The notes beneath the pieces are model-generated. The model saw only the letters and a program-made list of their open reading frames with translations. It had not been told where the DNA came from and searched no databases. The position numbers and the translations under genes are program-made. 7,614 nucleotides of DNA from Candidatus Moraniibacteriota bacterium (GTDB taxonomy: Bacteria; Patescibacteriota; Minisyncoccia; Moranbacterales; GCA-2747515). This document shows positions 4,339-7,614 of the stretch, piece after piece (position 1 is the stretch's first letter; every line of letters begins with the position of its first letter). The stretch covers positions 4,032 to 11,645 of the forward strand of contig JALWAF010000063.1 in the NCBI GenBank assembly GCA_027016355.1. Reading direction: 5' to 3'.

Positions 4339-5625
4339 CTACTTGGATAACTTACTGTAATAAGAATTAACAGTGCCAATCCAACGATCAACTCCAGCTT
4401 GTGAGTGACCCTCGCATGTACTACCACATTTCCACACTATCAGTCTCTTTGCAGTTGTGCGATCATATTTATAAATAAGTTCATGAATACGTTTTCCCAC
4501 TGTTTCTACCGCATCCTTACGAGAGTTAAAACATGTATGACCTCCTGAACCCATAAGTTTTCTCTTGCCTCTATAACCCCAATAATTATAACAATCTTGT
4601 CCATTAAGTACTGGTACACGTTTGCCCCATTGACTTTCTTGTTTTGCTATTGCAATTAAATATTTTGCTACCTCTGGATCTTGCTGAAGAATATATGGTA
4701 ACATCTTTTCAATTGGATACCCTTCAACCATTTCTTCCGCCTCATGCTTCAATGAATATTCCTCTTCAATTTCAATCTCAGGCTTATCTTTAATTTGTTC
4801 GCTTTGTTTTTTTTGTACGCTATCTACTGATTGCTTCTTTTTATCTTTTTTGGAATTAATTTTATCAACATCTTTTTTTACATCTTTGCTATTTGACATT
4901 GCTTCACTTCCACTAGCAATATTTTCTTGCACACTATCCACTGCAACTGGTTTATCTTTTTTATTTTCTACAGCCTTTGCTGATGCTTCTTTTTCTTTTA
5001 TATTATTTTCATTTACTCTTTCTTCTTTTGATATTTTTTTATCAGATTTATTCTTTTTCCCTCCTTCAAGGTTTTGATCTTGATTATTTTGCACAACCAA
5101 TTCAGCAATTTTGTCATTTGTGCCACCTACAGCTTCTTGAACACCTTGCGCAAATGCATTTTGTCCCAAATTTTTATAAATCATACTCATTGAAACCATG
5201 CCGAAAAGCACCGCACCTGCAAGTGATACTTGCCACATACGAATTGGAGACATATCGAGTTTAAGCGCCATACGAAACGAAGATGTAATATCTTTTACAT
5301 TCCTAAACTCTGAAACAATGCGTCTTTGTTGTAATTCTCCTGCAGAATAAACTCTGATATAACGAACATGTAAGCTATCAAAATATCCACGCGAATCAAT
5401 GTAATTGTATTTAATACTTTTTTTATACTGCTGTTTTTTTGAAACATATTTACGCGAATCTTCTGTAACAAAAAACCCCGTACGCTCACCTCCAAGCAAT
5501 AAAGTTTGAATATTTCTATTATGATTATTTTTTATGACTTCATGTAATGTAGACAATTGTTGTTTACACTCCATTTGTCTTTTGACTATTACACTATCGC
5601 CGATGTTTTTCTTTGTTTTATTCAC
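4339..5625 (-). CDS. Membrane-anchored lysozyme/glucosaminidase-like protein, longer paralogue
   Basis: This 428-residue protein has three parts. Residues 1-130 form a basic, probably cytoplasmic region I do not recognise. Residues about 131-151 are a single membrane span. Residues about 170-295 are a highly charged Lys/Glu/Asp/Ser linker of low complexity, suited to crossing the wall. The C-terminal domain (about 307-428) matches the downstream paralogue, with likely catalytic Glu330 in AKQESQWG, DCYNYWGY (344-351), GGHTCFNSRKDAV (361-373), WKCGSTC (398-404) and RWIGTVNSYY (414-423). Cys345, 365, 400 and 404 are shared. The likely role is peptidoglycan cleavage or remodelling outside the membrane. 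The start is GTG 5625: an in-frame stop lies just upstream, and a GGAGG at 5656-5652 serves no nearer start except an abutting TTG. It follows lgt by 80 bases and has its own extended -10 promoter. Confidence 0.82.
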   Translation of the reverse strand: MNKTKKNIGDSVIVKRQMECKQQLSTLHEVIKNNHNRNIQTLLLGGERTGFFVTEDSRKYVSKKQQYKKSIKYNYIDSRGYFDSLHVRYIRVYSAGELQQRRIVSEFRNVKDITSSFRMALKLDMSPIRMWQVSLAGAVLFGMVSMSMIYKNLGQNAFAQGVQEAVGGTNDKIAELVVQNNQDQNLEGGKKNKSDKKISKEERVNENNIKEKEASAKAVENKKDKPVAVDSVQENIASGSEAMSNSKDVKKDVDKINSKKDKKKQSVDSVQKKQSEQIKDKPEIEIEEEYSLKHEAEEMVEGYPIEKMLPYILQQDPEVAKYLIAIAKQESQWGKRVPVLNGQDCYNYWGYRGKRKLMGSGGHTCFNSRKDAVETVGKRIHELIYKYDRTTAKRLIVWKCGSTCEGHSQAGVDRWIGTVNSYYSKLSK

Positions 5626-5656
5626 CCGTTTTTGTATAAAAAATTATACAACCTCC
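5626..5656 (-). promoter_or_regulatory. GGAGG separated from the GTG start by a perfect 8-bp hairpin
   Basis: GGAGG (5656-5652) lies 26 bases before GTG 5625. Directly after it comes a perfect hairpin (TTGTATAA, loop TTTT, TTATACAA; 5651-5632). If folded it leaves six bases (AAACGG) before the start, which is normal spacing. No other usable start codon lies 5-12 bases after the GGAGG. Confidence 0.6.
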
Positions 5657-5679
5657 AATCAATGATTACTACAAGTATT

Positions 5680-5688
5680 ATTATATCA
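5680..5688 (-). promoter_or_regulatory. Extended -10 promoter (TGATATAAT) for the longer lysozyme-like gene
   Basis: TGATATAAT is a perfect extended -10. The -35 region (5703-5708) is poor and overlaps the end of lgt. Initiation about seven bases downstream would give a leader near 50 bases that holds the GGAGG and hairpin. Confidence 0.6.
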
Positions 5689-5705
5689 TGTTTATTTATA
5701 AAAAC

Positions 5706-6521
5706 CTATTTTTTTCTTTTTATTAAAAAAAATATACAAATACCCACAATAAACATAATGAGTGACAATAATTGTCCCATCGTCAATCTACCCACAATAA
5801 AACCTAATTGTTCATCTGGTTCACGAAAAAACTCTACACCAAATCGCACTACCGCATATCCCACTAAATACAATACCCCTAGCATACCTTTTTGTAATTT
5901 GCGATTGCGTAAATTCCATAAAATTACAAATAATACTATTCCCTCAAAGAAAGCTTCATATAACTGTGAGGGATGTCTCAGTACAACTTCGTTATTAAAA
6001 TGCATTCCAATTGGTGATGTTGTAATACGACCAACTAATTCTCCATTGAAAAAATTTCCAATGCGACCAAACATAAATCCCAATGGCACTGCAGGCACAA
6101 TAAAATCAAAAAGTGCAATAAGATCTTTTTTGTTTTTATAGGCAGACCATGCCAGTGCGATTGAAACACCTATGATGCCTCCATGATAACTCATGCCATA
6201 TATCCCAACCCACTTATCAAGTGTGAAATCGTATGGCGAAATAATTTGTATTGGATGAGCTAAATAATAACCTAAATCATAAAAAATAACATACCCTAAT
6301 CTTCCACCAACAACAGCTCCTACAAGTGCATTTACAGTAACATCTTGGATAAACTTGATATCAAAATCACTTTCGTTTTTGTGTATACGCCACCATAATA
6401 AAAAATAAATTACACCAAATGCAGTAATCCACATAAGTGAATACCAATACACCGATAGATTTCCAACAGAAAAAGCTACTGGTCTCACATACTCTGGCAG
6501 GTGTTGATAAAAATTTATCAT
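5706..6521 (-). CDS. lgt: Prolipoprotein diacylglyceryl transferase Lgt
   Basis: Lgt moves the diacylglyceryl group of phosphatidylglycerol onto the lipobox Cys of prelipoproteins, the first step of lipoprotein maturation in the membrane. The 271-residue polytopic protein has the family landmarks in order: an N-terminal YWYSLMW segment (25-31), GGRLGYVIF (72-80), GMSYHGG with the functionally important His113 (109-115), the signature GRIGNFFNGELVGR with Arg153 (152-165), HPSQLYEA (183-190) and EFFREPDEQLG (230-240). About seven hydrophobic segments fit the known topology. It ends in a basic Lys/Arg tail and a TAG stop. The start ATG is 14 bases after the stop of the AI-2E-family gene, with no Shine-Dalgarno motif, so it is probably cotranscribed with that gene. 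No clear terminator hairpin follows. No lipobox protein is encoded in the window. Confidence 0.97.
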   Translation of the reverse strand: MINFYQHLPEYVRPVAFSVGNLSVYWYSLMWITAFGVIYFLLWWRIHKNESDFDIKFIQDVTVNALVGAVVGGRLGYVIFYDLGYYLAHPIQIISPYDFTLDKWVGIYGMSYHGGIIGVSIALAWSAYKNKKDLIALFDFIVPAVPLGFMFGRIGNFFNGELVGRITTSPIGMHFNNEVVLRHPSQLYEAFFEGIVLFVILWNLRNRKLQKGMLGVLYLVGYAVVRFGVEFFREPDEQLGFIVGRLTMGQLLSLIMFIVGICIFFLIKRKK

Positions 6522-6535
6522 ATCAAAAATAGAAT

Positions 6536-7597
6536 TTAAGCATTAAATTTATGTAATTGCCCTTTAAATTCTAATGCATATATTTTCCACATAGCTAACA
6601 TCAAAGCTACAATAATTGGACCAACAATAAATCCAATAACACCAAACAATTTTAATCCGCCAATAGTTGCAAAAAATACAGCTAGTGAATGCATCTGCAC
6701 ATCTCTACCAACAAGTTTTGGTCTAAGTATATTATCTATTGTCGAAACAAAAACACCAATTATAAATAAAAATACAGCTTGCCAAGCATTACCCAATATA
6801 AACATGATAATTGCGACTGGGAAAATCACAAGTCCAGCTCCAACTGCTGGTATTATACCCAAAATAATCATAATAATAGTCCAAAGAACTGGAGATGTCA
6901 CTCCAACAACAGCAAAAGCTATTCCTCCAATAATTCCTTGTATACACCCAATCACTACTGTACCTTTGAGTGTTGCTCTTGTCATTGATACAAATTCGTC
7001 AATCAATTTTTGTTCATGAGTATTCTTCATTGGACTCAAATCCATAATTTTTTTCATAAACCTCTTGCCATCAATAAAAAAATAAAACAATGTAAAAAAC
7101 ATTACAAAAATTGAAATTGTACTATTAATAATACTTTTATAAGCAGCTTGAATAAATGAAATGGAACTATTTGCAATATTTTTTACGGCATTTCCAATCT
7201 CAGGACCATTTACATAAGTCTCTGCTCCACTCAATACTTTATCAAATATAGGTGCATGAACAAATATATTTACAACTTTTTGAGCTGACATTTGTACAAC
7301 TGACTCCTCCCTAGTACTTTCAGCTACAATATCTGAAACTTCATTAAACATAAGTCCTCCTACAAATATAATTGGCATAATAATTGTAAACATTACAACA
7401 ACCAACATAATTGCAGATGTGATTGCTGCGCTGTGAATTTTTTCTAACAAAAAATTATACGGGCGTGAAAAAATAACGGCAATTAAAGCCGCTATAAAAA
7501 TTGCACCTAAAAATGGCTTGATAAGCATAAAACCCCAAATACTCACGCCTATAAGCAAAGCGAAAAAAAAGTATGCATTAAAGTTTTTTATAACCAT
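6536..7597 (-). CDS. AI-2E/PerM-family membrane transport protein
   Basis: This 353-residue polytopic protein belongs to the AI-2E transporter (PerM/YtqB-like, UPF0118) family. Members have been linked to autoinducer-2 export or Na+/H+ exchange, and the substrate of a given member cannot be told from sequence. The layout is typical: two or three N-terminal spans (about 6-44 and 58-82), an extracytoplasmic region (about 88-145), then a C-terminal set of spans with LGIIPAVGAGLVIFP (246-260) and the family hallmark DNILRPKLVG (288-297). QMHSLAVFFATIGGLKLFG and GFIVGP (301-327) follow. The start is ATG 7597 (MVIKNF); an in-frame GTG two codons upstream is less likely because a -10-like box overlaps it. 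It is the first gene of a probable two-gene unit with lgt. No Shine-Dalgarno motif is visible. Confidence 0.92.
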   Translation of the reverse strand: MVIKNFNAYFFFALLIGVSIWGFMLIKPFLGAIFIAALIAVIFSRPYNFLLEKIHSAAITSAIMLVVVMFTIIMPIIFVGGLMFNEVSDIVAESTREESVVQMSAQKVVNIFVHAPIFDKVLSGAETYVNGPEIGNAVKNIANSSISFIQAAYKSIINSTISIFVMFFTLFYFFIDGKRFMKKIMDLSPMKNTHEQKLIDEFVSMTRATLKGTVVIGCIQGIIGGIAFAVVGVTSPVLWTIIMIILGIIPAVGAGLVIFPVAIIMFILGNAWQAVFLFIIGVFVSTIDNILRPKLVGRDVQMHSLAVFFATIGGLKLFGVIGFIVGPIIVALMLAMWKIYALEFKGQLHKFNA

Positions 7598-7601
7598 AAA
7601 C

Positions 7602-7607
7602 ACTATA
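7602..7607 (-). promoter_or_regulatory. Candidate -10 box (TATAGT) for the AI-2E-family gene
   Basis: TATAGT ends four bases before ATG 7597, so the transcript would start at or within a base or two of the ATG. The -35 position is outside the window. Confidence 0.35.
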
Positions 7608-7614
7608 TTAATTG

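Noticed and set aside
4236..4427. 63-codon minus-strand frame across the gap between the paralogues
   Set aside because: It covers the promoter and terminator hairpin and overlaps the end of the longer paralogue in another frame, with no ribosome site or domain.
4850..5060. Low-complexity stretch as a possible tandem DNA repeat
   Set aside because: The bias comes from Lys/Glu/Asp/Ser codons of the wall-spanning linker; no regular repeat unit could be found.
5557..6141. 194-codon plus-strand frame opposite lgt
   Set aside because: It overlaps lgt, which has the full family signature on the other strand; the product is a low-complexity antisense translation.
1..7614. Alternative genetic code (UGA read as Gly or Trp), as in some CPR lineages
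   Set aside because: All nine genes read through in the standard code, with no in-frame TGA inside any conserved domain.

Overview
This window is AT-rich bacterial DNA in which all nine recognisable genes lie on the minus strand, so transcription runs from high to low coordinates. The gene style suggests a small-genome, AT-rich bacterium, most likely of the Patescibacteria/CPR type: compact proteins, short gaps, and membrane-anchored lysozyme-like proteins with lysine-rich linkers. That placement is an inference from style, with no marker gene behind it. The standard genetic code fits every gene. No plus-strand gene, tRNA, rRNA, CRISPR array or transposase gene was seen.

In transcription order, the window opens with an AI-2E/PerM-family membrane protein (7597-6536). 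It is followed 14 bases later by lgt, the prolipoprotein diacylglyceryl transferase (6521-5706), probably in the same operon. Next come two tandem paralogues (5625-4339 and 4137-3328). Each has one membrane span and a C-terminal lysozyme/glucosaminidase-like domain with a conserved Glu and four conserved cysteines. Each has its own promoter and a terminator-like hairpin behind it. A family 1 glycoside hydrolase without a signal peptide follows (3244-2060), then a 95-residue protein of unknown function with a textbook ribosome binding site (1978-1691) and a hairpin terminator. The last block is rlmH (1616-1185), a SanA/YdcF-like DUF218 membrane protein (1129-509) and a SpoU/TrmH-family RNA methyltransferase that runs off the window edge (499-1).

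The functional themes are the cell envelope (lgt, two putative wall hydrolases, the SanA-like protein, the AI-2E-family protein), RNA methylation (RlmH and the SpoU enzyme, both SPOUT-fold) and glycoside breakdown (GH1).

The most unusual signals are outside the coding regions. Both wall-hydrolase paralogues have a Shine-Dalgarno-like motif too far from the start codon, with a hairpin exactly between the two that would restore normal spacing if folded. A GC-rich, REP-like bulged hairpin with a 5' GTAG foot sits between rlmH and the SanA-like gene. The GH1 and AI-2E-family genes have -10 boxes only 4-6 bases before the start codon, which suggests leaderless transcripts. Several dyad symmetries overlap promoters.
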